A stretch of 64,000 bases of DNA from Rhodospirillaceae bacterium. GTDB taxonomy: Bacteria > Pseudomonadota > Alphaproteobacteria > Bin65. Each line of letters starts with the position of its first letter. Position 1 is the first letter of the stretch. The notes under the pieces were generated by a model. That model was not told the origin of the DNA, searched no databases, and was given only the letters and a program-made list of their open reading frames with translations. The stretch is from the NCBI GenBank assembly GCA_009840595.1, contig VXNK01000080.1:62001-126000 (forward strand). Direction: 5' to 3'. Shown here one piece after another: positions 54,255 to 62,494 of this stretch. The position numbers and the translations under genes were made by a program.

Positions 54255-55274
54255 TCAGACGCCGAAGGTGAAGCGGCTGCCGAGGTAGGAGCGCACCAGC
54301 CGGTCCGGCATCCGCCGCCGCATCGCTTCGATAAAGGACTCTCCGGTGCAGTGCATCGGGATGACCACATCGGGGGCCATCTTCTGCAATTCGTCGATGG
54401 TGAATTCGATATAGTCGGGCTTCGCCAGGCCGAGGTGGAAGCCGCCGATGACCGCGTGCAGCCTGTCGGTGCCGGCGACCGACATGGCGGTGCGCACCGA
54501 GTTGACGATTCCGGCATGGCCGCAGGACGAAATCACAACCAGCCCACGGCCGCGCACCAGATAGCAGGTCGCATGTTCCTCCGGATGGCTGTCGAAGACC
54601 AGTTCGCCGCGCCGCTCGGCTTCGCTGAAATGGTCGTGGACCTCGATTTTCGATCCCCCGGTCACCTCCTCGAAGGAGTCGCGCTCGATGTAGCCGGTGG
54701 TGAAGGGGCCCTCGAGCGCTTTGGGGGCCGGGCAGCAGATCGGCGCGACCGCCCGCTCGACCAGCGAATCGCGATCCGGCGCGCCCCAGTACAGCATGTC
54801 CGACTCGCCGCCGGGATTGGGATGCCCGGCCGGAATCCAGCGCACATGAAACGCTTCCTCGGCGCCGACATAGAGCTGCATGTCGTCGCGCATGGCGCTG
54901 CGGTGCCGGTCCACGAAACCGTCCAGACCGCCGTAATGGTCGCGGTGGCCGTGACTGAGGATCAACCCGTTGAGCCGGCCCGGCTCGATGTCGAGAAACC
55001 CGAAATTGCGGTTCAGGACTTCCGGCGTAAAGCCGAAGTCGAGCAGATACTCCGCGCGCGCGCCACCGGCCCGGGACTCGAGATGCAGCGAGAGGCCCCA
55101 TTCTCCGGCCAGCGTCGTCATGTGCCGGCCGGGAACGATCCCGACATTCTCGACGGCGACGTGGGAATGCTCCGTTTTCGGCAGGAAGAGTTCATGATGG
55201 GAATCGACCACAACCCGGACGGACAGGGAGTCGACCACGGGCGCTTCGAACGGAATTTGCTTGTCGCGGCTCAT
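54255..55274 (-). CDS. MBL-fold metallo-hydrolase
   Basis: This 339-aa metallo-beta-lactamase-fold protein has the metal motif LSHGHRDHYGGL (His108-x-His110-x-Asp112-His113), plus SSCGHAGIVNSV and IPMHCTGE later. The layout resembles the DUF/AF1748-like MBL group near methanopterin-synthesis proteins rather than beta-lactamases. It lies 147 bp downstream of a LacI-type regulator on the same strand and may be its target. Substrate unknown. Confidence 0.88.
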   Translation of the reverse strand: MSRDKQIPFEAPVVDSLSVRVVVDSHHELFLPKTEHSHVAVENVGIVPGRHMTTLAGEWGLSLHLESRAGGARAEYLLDFGFTPEVLNRNFGFLDIEPGRLNGLILSHGHRDHYGGLDGFVDRHRSAMRDDMQLYVGAEEAFHVRWIPAGHPNPGGESDMLYWGAPDRDSLVERAVAPICCPAPKALEGPFTTGYIERDSFEEVTGGSKIEVHDHFSEAERRGELVFDSHPEEHATCYLVRGRGLVVISSCGHAGIVNSVRTAMSVAGTDRLHAVIGGFHLGLAKPDYIEFTIDELQKMAPDVVIPMHCTGESFIEAMRRRMPDRLVRSYLGSRFTFGV

Positions 55275-55421
55275 CGGCTCTCTCCGTGCCCGGCGCCTTT
55301 CGCGCCGAAACGATAGTAGTTCGGCCGCGAACTTCCGGGTAGCGGCAAAATCTTCGGGAGGCGGCTCGCGGCGTGCCGCACCGGGCGGGCAGTACGCCGG
55401 GCGATACGGCGGACGGTCCGG

Positions 55422-56450
55422 CTATTCCGCAAAGGCGAGTTCGCGGGACACGGTGCAGGTTTCGCGGACGACGAGGCTCGACGGCAGCACGATGTGCCGG
55501 GCCGGACTGTCGGGCTCCTCGATCCGCCGGACCAGCAGCGAAGCGGTGCCGGCGCCCATCTCCTTCCAGGAAACCGTCGTCGCGCTCAGGGCGGGATGCG
55601 CGAGGCTGGCTTCCTCGACATCTTCGGTCCCGATCACCGCGAAATTCCTGCCCGGCAGGAGGCCTTCGCGCTGGAGGCCGGACGACAGGCCGAGCGCGAG
55701 CGCATCGTTGTAGCAGATGGCCGCCGTCGGCTTCGGATCGAGGCCGGCGATCCAGTGTGCTGCTTCGAAGCCCGCCTGCCGGCTGGGCGCGGAGGGCCGG
55801 ACGAGCGCCTCGTCGAATTCGATCGATGCCTCTTCGAGAGCGTCCTTGTAGGCCTGAACCCTGTCGCCGAAGCGGTGCAGGCTCGGATCGCCGCCGATCA
55901 CGGCGATGCGGCTGTGCCCCGATTGAAGCAGCCGTTCCATGGAAAGGAGGACCGATTGCCGGTCGTCGTTAACGACGCTGTCGTAGCCGAGTCCGGGAAT
56001 TGTCCTGGAAACGAATACAATGGGCGGCGGGCCGACATTCCGGAAGCGAAAATCGTCAGCCGTCGATCCGATCGCCGGTATAACGATAATCCCGTCGGCA
56101 TTGTATTCCGTCATTGTGCGGATAAATTTCGATTGCAATTCGACCGATTCGTTACTGTTGCACAGAAAAACCGTCCGCCCGAAATTTCTTAGCGCTTCCT
56201 CCATGGCGGCGAGCAAAGTGCAATAAAACGGATCGGAAATATTGTTGAGAACGATGCCGACGGTATGGGTCCTGGCCGTCCGCAGCCCGGCGGCGCTGCG
56301 CTGATAGACATAGCCGGATTCTTCCAGCGCGGCCTCGACCCGCTCCCGCGTCTTTTGCGAGATTTTCGGGCTGCCGCGCATCGCCAGCGAAACGGTGGCG
56401 GTCGAGACGCCCAGCAGTTCGGCAATCTGGCTCAGCGTTGGCCTGGACAT
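55422..56450 (-). CDS. LacI-family transcriptional regulator
   Basis: This 342-aa LacI/GalR regulator has HTH TLSQIAELLGVSTATVSLAM, the hinge region SGYVYQRSAAGLRTARTHTVGIVL and a PBP-like effector domain (FYCTLLAAMEEALRNFGRTVFL; PTAAICYNDALALGLSSGL). I prefer ATG 56450 (GGGAG upstream); an in-frame ATG at 56495 would add 15 residues. A TAATCGATTA palindrome lies about 165 bp upstream (56612). The region after residue 55 is less GC-rich than the neighbours. Confidence 0.93.
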   Translation of the reverse strand: MSRPTLSQIAELLGVSTATVSLAMRGSPKISQKTRERVEAALEESGYVYQRSAAGLRTARTHTVGIVLNNISDPFYCTLLAAMEEALRNFGRTVFLCNSNESVELQSKFIRTMTEYNADGIIVIPAIGSTADDFRFRNVGPPPIVFVSRTIPGLGYDSVVNDDRQSVLLSMERLLQSGHSRIAVIGGDPSLHRFGDRVQAYKDALEEASIEFDEALVRPSAPSRQAGFEAAHWIAGLDPKPTAAICYNDALALGLSSGLQREGLLPGRNFAVIGTEDVEEASLAHPALSATTVSWKEMGAGTASLLVRRIEEPDSPARHIVLPSSLVVRETCTVSRELAFAE

Positions 56451-56821
56451 CCTGCTCGCTCCCGTTCGACGAGGAGCCCCATTGCGCTCGCGCATCGCCT
56501 TTTAATGGATTTTCCCGGGTTTCGCGGCCGGCCTTGAGCGGCTTCTGCGTCGCGAAGACTGCTGCCGCCCAGGTTCACGCTCCGGCGCGAAGCGGCGATG
56601 CTTGGGAATACTAATCGATTAATAATCCCTCACTGGCGGGGATGTTACCGGCGGTACCGCCATCTGGCAACCCATTGCACCGTCAAACTAGAATATGCGG
56701 GCCGGATCGGGCATTGCCGGCCGGCAAAGGCGCATTTTTTCGGTCCCGCCGATGCTGCAACGAAAGTTGGAACCGGGATCGAAGCGTTTACGAAGCAGAA
56801 CCGGCGCACTGCGGATCCGGG
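56451..56821. other. Intergenic region upstream of the LacI gene
   Basis: This 371-bp stretch between the LacI gene start and the thiolase 3' end contains the LacI-type palindrome at 56609-56624. No gene, tRNA or terminator was recognised. Base composition around 56600-56700 is AT-richer, compatible with a promoter. Confidence 0.5.
56609..56624. promoter_or_regulatory. LacI/GalR-type operator palindrome
   Basis: TACTAATCGATTAATA contains the perfect 10-bp palindrome TAATCGATTA centred on CG, the layout of LacI/GalR operators. It lies upstream of the minus-strand LacI gene and could be an autoregulatory site. Confidence 0.6.
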
Positions 56822-58024
56822 CTAGTTGTGCAACAGCTCGATGGCGATTGCCGTCGCCTCGCCGCCGCCGATGCACAGGGAGGCGACGCCGCGGTCGACG
56901 CCCTTCTGCTCCATCGCGTTCAGCAGGGTCACGATGATCCGCGCGCCCGAGGCGCCGATCGGGTGGCCCAGCGCGCAGGCGCCGCCATGGACGTTGACGA
57001 TGTCGTGGGGCAGGCCGTGCTCCTTCATCGCCGCCATGGCGACCACGGCGAAAGCCTCGTTGACCTCGTAGAGACCGACGTCGCCTTTCGTCCAGCCGGC
57101 CTTTTCCAGCACCTTTTCGATGGCGCCGACCGGGGCGGTGGTGAACCAGGCCGGCTCCTGGGCGTGGGTCGCGTGGGCGACGATGCGGGCGCGGGGCGTC
57201 AGGCCGCGCTTCTCGGCCTCCGACTGCGTGGTCAGCACGAGGGCGGACGCGCCGTCCGAGATCGACGAGGAGTTGGCCGGCGTCACCGTGCCGTCCTTGC
57301 GGAAGGCAGGCCTCAGCTTCGGAATTTTCCCCAGATCGGCGTTGAAGGGCTGCTCGTCCTGCGCAACCGTGACCTCGCCCTTGCGGGTGCGCACGGTGAC
57401 CGGCTCGGTTTCGCGCTCGAAGGCGCCGTCTTCGTTCGCCGCCCTGGCCCGTTTCAGCGAGGTAATCGCGAAGTCGTCCTGGGCCTCGCGGGTGAACTGG
57501 TAGTGCTGCGCCGTGTCCTCGGCATAGGCGCCCATCAGGCGGCCGGGCTCGTAGGCGTCCTCCAGCCCGTCGAGGAACATGTGGTCCCAGACCTTGCCGT
57601 GGCCCATGCGCAGGCCGCCGCGCGCCTTGTCCATCAGGTAGGGCGCGTTGGTCATGCTCTCGAGCCCGCCGGCGACCATGACCTCGTTGACGCCGGCCCT
57701 GATCAAGTCGTGGGCCAGCATTGTCGCCTTCATGCCGCTGCCGCACATCTTGTTGACGGTGGTGCAGCCGGCGTCCCACGGGATGCCCGCGCCGTGCGCC
57801 GCCTGGCGCGCCGGCGCCTGGCCGAGCCCGGCCGGCAAGACGCAGCCCATGATGACTTCGTCGACATCCTCACCGGCTACGCCCGAGCGCTTGAGCGCGC
57901 CTTCGATGGCGACCGCGCCCAGCGCGGTGGCGGTAATGTCCTTGAGCGTCCCCTGAAAGCTCCCCATCGGCGTGCGTGCACCGTCGACGATGACGACGGG
58001 ATCGGAAGCGGTTACGGAGGTCAT
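56822..58024 (-). CDS. Acetyl-CoA C-acetyltransferase (thiolase)
   Basis: This 400-aa thiolase has the nucleophile Cys94 in NKMCGSGMKA, the acyl loop block VNVHGGACALGHPIGASGAR with the catalytic His, and the C-terminal SLCIGGGEATAIAIE with the second Cys. It condenses or cleaves acetoacetyl-CoA. The ATG at 58024 has AAGGAGA upstream; the open frame runs further to 58150 without homology. Together with isovaleryl-CoA dehydrogenase at 60411 it hints at leucine/fatty-acid degradation. Confidence 0.95.
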   Translation of the reverse strand: MTSVTASDPVVIVDGARTPMGSFQGTLKDITATALGAVAIEGALKRSGVAGEDVDEVIMGCVLPAGLGQAPARQAAHGAGIPWDAGCTTVNKMCGSGMKATMLAHDLIRAGVNEVMVAGGLESMTNAPYLMDKARGGLRMGHGKVWDHMFLDGLEDAYEPGRLMGAYAEDTAQHYQFTREAQDDFAITSLKRARAANEDGAFERETEPVTVRTRKGEVTVAQDEQPFNADLGKIPKLRPAFRKDGTVTPANSSSISDGASALVLTTQSEAEKRGLTPRARIVAHATHAQEPAWFTTAPVGAIEKVLEKAGWTKGDVGLYEVNEAFAVVAMAAMKEHGLPHDIVNVHGGACALGHPIGASGARIIVTLLNAMEQKGVDRGVASLCIGGGEATAIAIELLHN

Positions 58025-58050
58025 GGCAGTCTCCTTGCTGGCGCCGGCGG

Positions 58051-58215
58051 CTATCGGAGCACGCGGATATCGACGCCGATATCGAGTTCGCGCCACATGG
58101 TATCGCAGGTGACAACCGGCAATTCCCGCTTTCCCGCCAGACACAGGCAAATCCGGTCGCCGGACATCATGGCCGGGACCGCCGACGAATCGGGAACGAC
58201 CCGTTTGCCGCGCAA
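58051..58215 (-). pseudogene. PIN-domain (VapC-type) toxin with internal deletion
   Basis: The frame reads VVPDSSAVPAMMSGDRICLCLAG and ends WRELDIGVDIRVLR. This joins the first strand of a PIN domain (compare AVLDASAVLALL in 58634-59017) directly to its C-terminal part (compare LGDRACLALALTLRLPVYTA ... WRDLPLDVDVRLIR). About 75 central residues, including acidic active-site positions, are missing. It follows its antitoxin gene (58220-58567) directly, so it is a decayed copy of the neighbouring intact pair's toxin. Confidence 0.8.
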
Positions 58216-58219
58216 CGGG

Positions 58220-58567
58220 TTATTCCGCAGCCCGTTCGACCGGCGTGTCGGCCTGCGCCCGGTCGGCGTCGCGGGCGGCGTCGCGGGCATTCTCACGCGC
58301 CGCTTCCGCCCGCTTGTCGGCGAGGAACCGGTCGACGAGGTCGCCGGTCGGCGGCATTATCGCCCGGACCTGCGCCTGGAGCCGTTCGGCGCTGCGTGCG
58401 TAGGTTTCGATCCGCACCGTTCCGTCGTCGATAGTCAGCACGAGCGGCTCGCCCTCGGCGAAACCCAGCGCTTCCCGAACCGCAGCCGGGATCACGACGC
58501 GCCCGCCCGAACCCATCGAAACGCGCCAGAAATCGCTTTCGTAGTCGCTGTTTTTCTTCTTCGCCAT
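58220..58567 (-). CDS. AbrB/MazE-type antitoxin of the degenerate module
   Basis: This 115-aa protein has an AbrB-like domain: RVSMGSGGRVVIPAAVREALGF followed by GEPLVLTIDDGTVRIET. The C-terminal tail is charged and Ala/Arg/Asp-rich (AARENARDAARDADRAQ). It is the antitoxin of a pair whose PIN toxin is deleted downstream (58051-58215). It may survive as an orphan regulator or anti-addiction factor against the intact neighbour. Confidence 0.85.
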   Translation of the reverse strand: MAKKKNSDYESDFWRVSMGSGGRVVIPAAVREALGFAEGEPLVLTIDDGTVRIETYARSAERLQAQVRAIMPPTGDLVDRFLADKRAEAARENARDAARDADRAQADTPVERAAE

Positions 58568-58633
58568 GTTTCTGGATTTATCTCAGATCGTTTCCGTGGC
58601 CAGTGTCAACGAGACCGTTCCCGTCCGCCGGGG

Positions 58634-59017
58634 CTACCGGATCAGGCGGACATCGACATCGAGCGGCAGGTCCCGCCACGCCCGGTCGGCCGTGTAGACG
58701 GGCAACCTGAGCGTAAGCGCCAGGGCGAGGCACGCCCGGTCGCCGAGCGAAAGGCCGGCGTGGCGTGTCGCCGCCCGCAATGTGCCCGCAACCTGCGCCT
58801 GCGCCAGAGTATAATCCGCAGGCTGGAAAGGTTGCGCTTCTGTCAGCAGGATTGCTCCGTCAGGATCGGTGCCATTCTCGACGAGCTTGGCGATCACCTC
58901 CGAAATGTTGACCGTGGAAATGGCGCTGTCCTTGAGGATGGACTCGACCGTTTCACCACCCGGCTCGCGGTGCAGCAGCGCCAGGACGGCCGACGCGTCG
59001 AGAACGGCATCGGGCAT
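58634..59017 (-). CDS. PIN-domain toxin (VapC-like)
   Basis: This 127-aa PIN RNase begins MPDAVLDASAVLALLHREPG (first acidic residue) with NISEVIAKLVENG (second, Glu) and LGDRACLALALTLRLPVYTADRAW (Asp positions). It ends DVDVRLIR. It lies 19 bp downstream of the AbrB-type antitoxin 59037-59513. All expected acidic residues appear present, so it looks functional. Confidence 0.9.
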   Translation of the reverse strand: MPDAVLDASAVLALLHREPGGETVESILKDSAISTVNISEVIAKLVENGTDPDGAILLTEAQPFQPADYTLAQAQVAGTLRAATRHAGLSLGDRACLALALTLRLPVYTADRAWRDLPLDVDVRLIR

Positions 59018-59036
59018 ATCGCGATCCTGAAAGCGG

Positions 59037-59513
59037 TTACGCCTCGGCCGCTGCTTCGCGCCGCCGGTCCTCGATCAGCGAGTCCACCAGACTGACGCCT
59101 GCGGGGACCGCGGCGCAGACGATACGCTGGGCCATCCGTATCGCCGCCGAAGCGCTGGCCAGCCGCACGATCCCGTCTTCGTCGATCGTCGCGACAAGCG
59201 TATCGCCTTCTTCCGCTTCCATCGCCTGGCGGAAAGCCGCCGGAATGACGATCCGGCCGCCGGGGCCGATCTTTACCCTGACCCGGTCATTGGCGCCCGT
59301 GATCGTCTCCCTGTCTTCCGCTTCTGCAGCAACGGTGGGACGTTCGTTTTTCGGCGGTCCCTGGATCAGCACATTGCGGACATGCTGATAGCGGATGTCG
59401 AGGAAGCGCGCGATATCGGCGCGCTTGTAGCCTGCGGCATCCAAGGCCCGGATCTTTGCCGATTTCGTCGGCAACCCTTCGGCTATCGCCGACATACTTT
59501 CGTGTGGAGTCAT
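59037..59513 (-). CDS. HTH plus AbrB-domain antitoxin
   Basis: This 158-aa protein has an N-terminal helix-turn-helix-like segment (KIRALDAAGYKRADIARFLD, then IRYQHVRNVLIQG) and a C-terminal SpoVT/AbrB domain (VRVKIGPGGRIVIPAAFRQAM, DTLVATIDEDGIVRLASA). It is the antitoxin and probable autorepressor of the PIN toxin downstream. The AT-rich region before it holds two palindromes (59582 and 59627). Confidence 0.88.
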   Translation of the reverse strand: MTPHESMSAIAEGLPTKSAKIRALDAAGYKRADIARFLDIRYQHVRNVLIQGPPKNERPTVAAEAEDRETITGANDRVRVKIGPGGRIVIPAAFRQAMEAEEGDTLVATIDEDGIVRLASASAAIRMAQRIVCAAVPAGVSLVDSLIEDRRREAAAEA

Positions 59514-59581
59514 TGTATTGGATACCTTTCAGGATCATGAATTCCGGCGCGTAGCCGGCCCGATGCAGGTTAGATAGAAAA

Positions 59582-59638
59582 TGACAATTATATTGTCAAT
59601 AGAATATTTATTTGACAAAAAATGATACAACATGTTGT
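59582..59638. promoter_or_regulatory. AT-rich promoter/operator of the AbrB-PIN module
   Basis: Two palindromes lie in a strikingly AT-rich stretch: TGACAAT-TAT-ATTGTCA (59582-59598) and ACAACATGTTGT (59627-59638). They sit between the divergent-free ends of the antitoxin (start 59513) and the RraA gene (end 59673). They are likely antitoxin operators; TTGACA-like sequences occur within the same stretch. Confidence 0.7.
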
Positions 59639-59672
59639 CGAATATAGTCAGAGCTTGATATTTCCCTCCAAA

Positions 59673-60404
59673 TCAGCCGGAATCCCGTTTCGCGGCACGA
59701 TATCGCGCCAGCGCCGCCTCGTCGGGCGGATAGAGGCCCTTGACCGGCTCGCCGCGCTCGATTTCGGCGAGTATCCAGGCTTCCAGCACTTCCTGTTCCG
59801 CGCCGTCTTCGGCGATTTCGGCGGCCAGCGCCCGGGGCAGCACCACGGCGCCGTCGTCGTCCGCCACGATTATGTCGTCCGGAAACACCGCCACGCCGCC
59901 GCAGCCGATCGGCTCCTGCCAGCCGGCGAAGTACAGGGCCGCGATGGAGGGCGGCGCGGCGGCCCCGCTGCACCAGACCGGGATGCCGACCGCGCGGAGT
60001 CCCGCAACGTCCCGCATCGGGCCGTCGCTCACGATGCCGGCGACGCCGCGTTTCTTCATCCGGCCGGCGAGGATGTCGCCCAGCGTCCCGGCGCCCTGCT
60101 CGCCCCGGCTGTCGATCACGGCGACGACGCCTTCCGGCATCGCCTCGATGGCGTCGCGCAGCGAGCCCGGCGCGGCGTAGCTCTCCCGGGTCGAGACGTC
60201 CTCGCGCCCGGGCACGAAGCGCAGGGTGAAGGCCGGCCCGGCGAGCCGCGGCCCGCCCGGCTGCAGCGGCTTCGTCCCCGCCATCCAGCCGCGCCGGATG
60301 CCGCGTTTCAGGAGCTGCATCGTGAGCGTCGCGGTCGAGATGCCGCGCAGGGCGTCGAACGGGGCGTCGATCGGGGCGTCGATCGGGGCGGGAGCCGTCG
60401 CCAT
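59673..60404 (-). CDS. RraA-family protein
   Basis: This 243-aa protein has the RraA/HMG-aldolase-like fold: VVAVIDSRGEQGAGTLGDIL, GVAGIVSDGPMRDVAGLRAVGIPVWCSG and FPDDIIVADDDGAVVLP. Family members either inhibit RNase E or act as class II oxaloacetate/HMG aldolases. The conserved Asp/Arg residues are compatible with both. A 12-bp tandem repeat near the start gives API-DAPIDAPFDA. It is 6 bp downstream of the acyl-CoA dehydrogenase gene, which favours a metabolic role. Confidence 0.9.
   Translation of the reverse strand: MATAPAPIDAPIDAPFDALRGISTATLTMQLLKRGIRRGWMAGTKPLQPGGPRLAGPAFTLRFVPGREDVSTRESYAAPGSLRDAIEAMPEGVVAVIDSRGEQGAGTLGDILAGRMKKRGVAGIVSDGPMRDVAGLRAVGIPVWCSGAAAPPSIAALYFAGWQEPIGCGGVAVFPDDIIVADDDGAVVLPRALAAEIAEDGAEQEVLEAWILAEIERGEPVKGLYPPDEAALARYRAAKRDSG
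60351..60391. repeat. 12-bp tandem repeat within the RraA gene start
   Basis: The unit GGCGTCGATCGG repeats three times (first copy with A for T), encoding the DAPI repeat near the N-terminus. It parallels 12-bp repeats at 9307, 14293, 23424 and 50894. Confidence 0.85.
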
Positions 60405-60410
60405 CGCCGG

Positions 60411-61583
60411 TCAGGCCGTCTCTTCGAACAGTTCGCGGCCGATCAGCATGCGGCGGATTTCGCTCGTGCCGGCGCCGATCTCGTAGAGCTTGGCGTCGCG
60501 CAGCAGCCGGCCGGTCGGGTATTCGTTGATATAGCCGTTGCCGCCCAGCGCCTGCACCGCCTCCAGCGCCATCCAGGTCGCCTTCTCCGCGGCGTAGAGG
60601 ATCGCGCCCGCGGCGTCCTTGCGGGTCGTCTCGCCGCGGTCGCAGGCCTTCGCCACGGCATACACATAGGCCTTCGAGGCGTTCATCGTCGTGTACATGT
60701 CGGCAATCTTGCCCTGCATGAGCTGGAACTCGCCGATCGGCCGGCCGAACTGCTTGCGCTCGTGGATGTAGGGCATCACCGCATCCATGCAGGCCTGCAT
60801 GATGCCGAGCGCCCCGGCGGCGAGCACGGCGCGCTCATAGTCCAGGCCCGACATCAGGACGTGGACGCCTTCGTTGACTTCGCCGACGACATTCTCTTCC
60901 GGGACCTCGCAGTCCTGGAACACCAGCTCGCCGGTCGGCGAGCCGCGCATGCCCAGCTTGTCGAGCTTCTGGGAGGTCGAGAAGCCCTCGAAGCCCTTCT
61001 CGATCAGGAAGGCGGTGATGCCGCGCGCGCCGGCCTCCGGGTCGGTCTTGGCGTAGACGACCAGCGTGTCGGCCTCCTCGAAATTGGTGATCCACATCTT
61101 CGAGCCGTTGAGCACGAAGCGGTCGCCCTTGCGGTCGGCCCGGGTGCGCATCGAGACCACGTCCGAACCCGCGCCCGGCTCCGACATGGCGAGCGCGCCG
61201 ACATGCTCGCCGGAGATCAGCTTCGGCAGATAGCGACGCTTCTGCTCCTCGTTGGCGCAGCGCCGGATCTGGTTGACGCACAGGTTGGAATGGGCGCCGT
61301 AGCTGAGGCCCACGGAGCCGGAGGCGCGGCTGATCTCCTCAACCGCCACGGCATGCTCCAGATAGCCCATGCCGACGCCGCCGTAGTCCTCCTCCACCGT
61401 GATGCCGTGCAGGCCGAGTTCGCCCATCATCGGCCACAGGTGGCGCGGGAAGCTGTCGGTCCGGTCGATCTCCGCGGCCAGCGGCGCGACATGGTCCGAC
61501 GCGAAGGTCATCACCGAATCGCGGATCATGTCGGCGGTCTCGCCGAGATCGAAATTGAGCGCGGGAAGCTGGTTCGGGATCAT
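60411..61583 (-). CDS. Isovaleryl-CoA dehydrogenase-like acyl-CoA dehydrogenase
   Basis: This 390-aa acyl-CoA dehydrogenase has [38 protein letters not shown] and the IVD-type catalytic Glu250 in [13 protein letters not shown], which sits earlier than the usual C-terminal Glu of other families. [18 protein letters not shown] is near the end. It oxidises isovaleryl-CoA in leucine degradation. No liuB/D carboxylase genes are in the window, so part of the pathway lies elsewhere. Confidence 0.93.
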   Translation of the reverse strand: MIPNQLPALNFDLGETADMIRDSVMTFASDHVAPLAAEIDRTDSFPRHLWPMMGELGLHGITVEEDYGGVGMGYLEHAVAVEEISRASGSVGLSYGAHSNLCVNQIRRCANEEQKRRYLPKLISGEHVGALAMSEPGAGSDVVSMRTRADRKGDRFVLNGSKMWITNFEEADTLVVYAKTDPEAGARGITAFLIEKGFEGFSTSQKLDKLGMRGSPTGELVFQDCEVPEENVVGEVNEGVHVLMSGLDYERAVLAAGALGIMQACMDAVMPYIHERKQFGRPIGEFQLMQGKIADMYTTMNASKAYVYAVAKACDRGETTRKDAAGAILYAAEKATWMALEAVQALGGNGYINEYPTGRLLRDAKLYEIGAGTSEIRRMLIGRELFEETA

Positions 61584-61751
61584 GGCGGTCTGTCCGGATT
61601 TCGGCCGGTGCCTGGTTGTCGGTTTCGGGCCGGTGTCGGGCCGGCGCCGCGGCGGCGGGCGGGTCGCCGGCGCATTGTGCGGCTATTCGGCGGCGTGTCG
61701 ATAGCCTCCGGCGCCGCGCCGGCGGCGGGCAGGCGGTGTGCGCGGAGAGAT

Positions 61752-61787
61752 GTAAGGAAATGTCAGGTTGTGTCAGGTTCCGTATCT
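61752..61787. repeat. Degenerate GTCATG-type array, 10-bp spacing
   Basis: GTAAGG (61752), GTCAGG (61762), GTCAGG (61772) and GTATCT (61782) keep the 10-bp register and the spacers AAAT and TTCC of the better-preserved arrays. Confidence 0.65.
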
Positions 61788-61847
61788 CCCTCGCTCGACC
61801 ACGGCGTTCCCGAGCGGCTGGCGAGGCGTTTCGGCGTGCCGGGTGGT

Positions 61848-61873
61848 GTCAGGAAATGTCATGTTCCGTCATG
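61848..61873. repeat. GTCATG array, 3 cores at 10-bp spacing
   Basis: GTCAGG at 61848 and GTCATG at 61858 and 61868, spacers AAAT and TTCC, the same order as the degenerate array at 61752. Confidence 0.85.
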
Positions 61874-61982
61874 GCGGGCGTCTTCGTCCTGGCTTGCCGC
61901 GCCGGAGTCGCCGGGCGCCGGCCGGGCGCCGACGATGCCGCCGCCCCCCGGCGCGACCGCGGCGGCTGGCTTGGCAGCACAT

Positions 61983-61997
61983 GTTCATTTAATGTTC
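61983..61997. promoter_or_regulatory. LexA (SOS) box, GTTC-N7-GTTC
   Basis: GTTCATTTAATGTTC fits the alphaproteobacterial LexA consensus and differs from the box at 21707 by a single base. It lies 400 bp upstream of the isovaleryl-CoA dehydrogenase gene and after the lpd fragment, with no obvious SOS gene. Confidence 0.65.
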
Positions 61998-62066
61998 CTG
62001 TAATTCCGATCAAGGAACGGCGCACGCAATTTCCGCGCCGCGCCGAACGCGCCCGCGGCCCCGCCC

Positions 62067-62450
62067 TCAGAAATGCACGACGCGGCCGTAGGCGTCGAGG
62101 ACGGCTTCGTGCATCATTTCCGAGAGCGTCGGGTGCGGGAAGACGGTGTGCATCAGGTCGGCCTCGGTCGTCTCCAGGGTCTTCGCGATGCCGTAGCCCT
62201 GGATCAGCTCGGTGACCTCCGGCCCGGCCATGTGGGCGCCGAGCAGCTCGCCGGTCCCGGCGTCGAACACGGTCTTGACCAGCCCCTGGTCGTCGCCCAG
62301 CGCGATCGCCTTGCCGTTGCCGGCGAAGGGGAAGCGCCCGACCCGGACCTCGTGGCCGGCCTCGACCGCCGCCGCCTCGGTCAGGCCGACGCTGGCGACC
62401 TGGGGATGGCAATAGGTGCAGCCGGGAATGAGGCTGGTGTCGAGCGGTCC
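62067..62450 (-). pseudogene. lpdA: 3'-terminal fragment of dihydrolipoamide dehydrogenase
   Basis: About 127 residues are clearly the C-terminal dimerisation domain of Lpd: PLDTSLIPGCTYCHPQVASV, GNGKAIALGDDQGLVKTVFD, IQGYGIAKTLETTEADLMHT and VFPHPTLSEMMHEAVLDAYG, which carries the active-site His. Upstream of base 62450 the frame continues as unrelated sequence (MAILKICSGCRRHPF), so the FAD and NAD domains (some 340 residues) are missing. The break coincides with the edge of a low-GC module (DUF4411/ImmA), which most likely inserted here or was left by a rearrangement. Confidence 0.88.
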
Positions 62451-62494
62451 TAGAGTGGGGCAAAAAGGATGGCGGCGGCATCCAGAGCAAATCT

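Larger units (their letters stand above)
61584..62066. other. Repeat-containing intergenic region upstream of isovaleryl-CoA dehydrogenase
   Basis: This 483-bp stretch has no supported gene. It contains two GTCATG/GTCAGG 10-bp arrays (61752-61787 and 61848-61873) and a LexA-type box (61983-61997). The rest is GC-rich with chance open frames. Confidence 0.75.
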
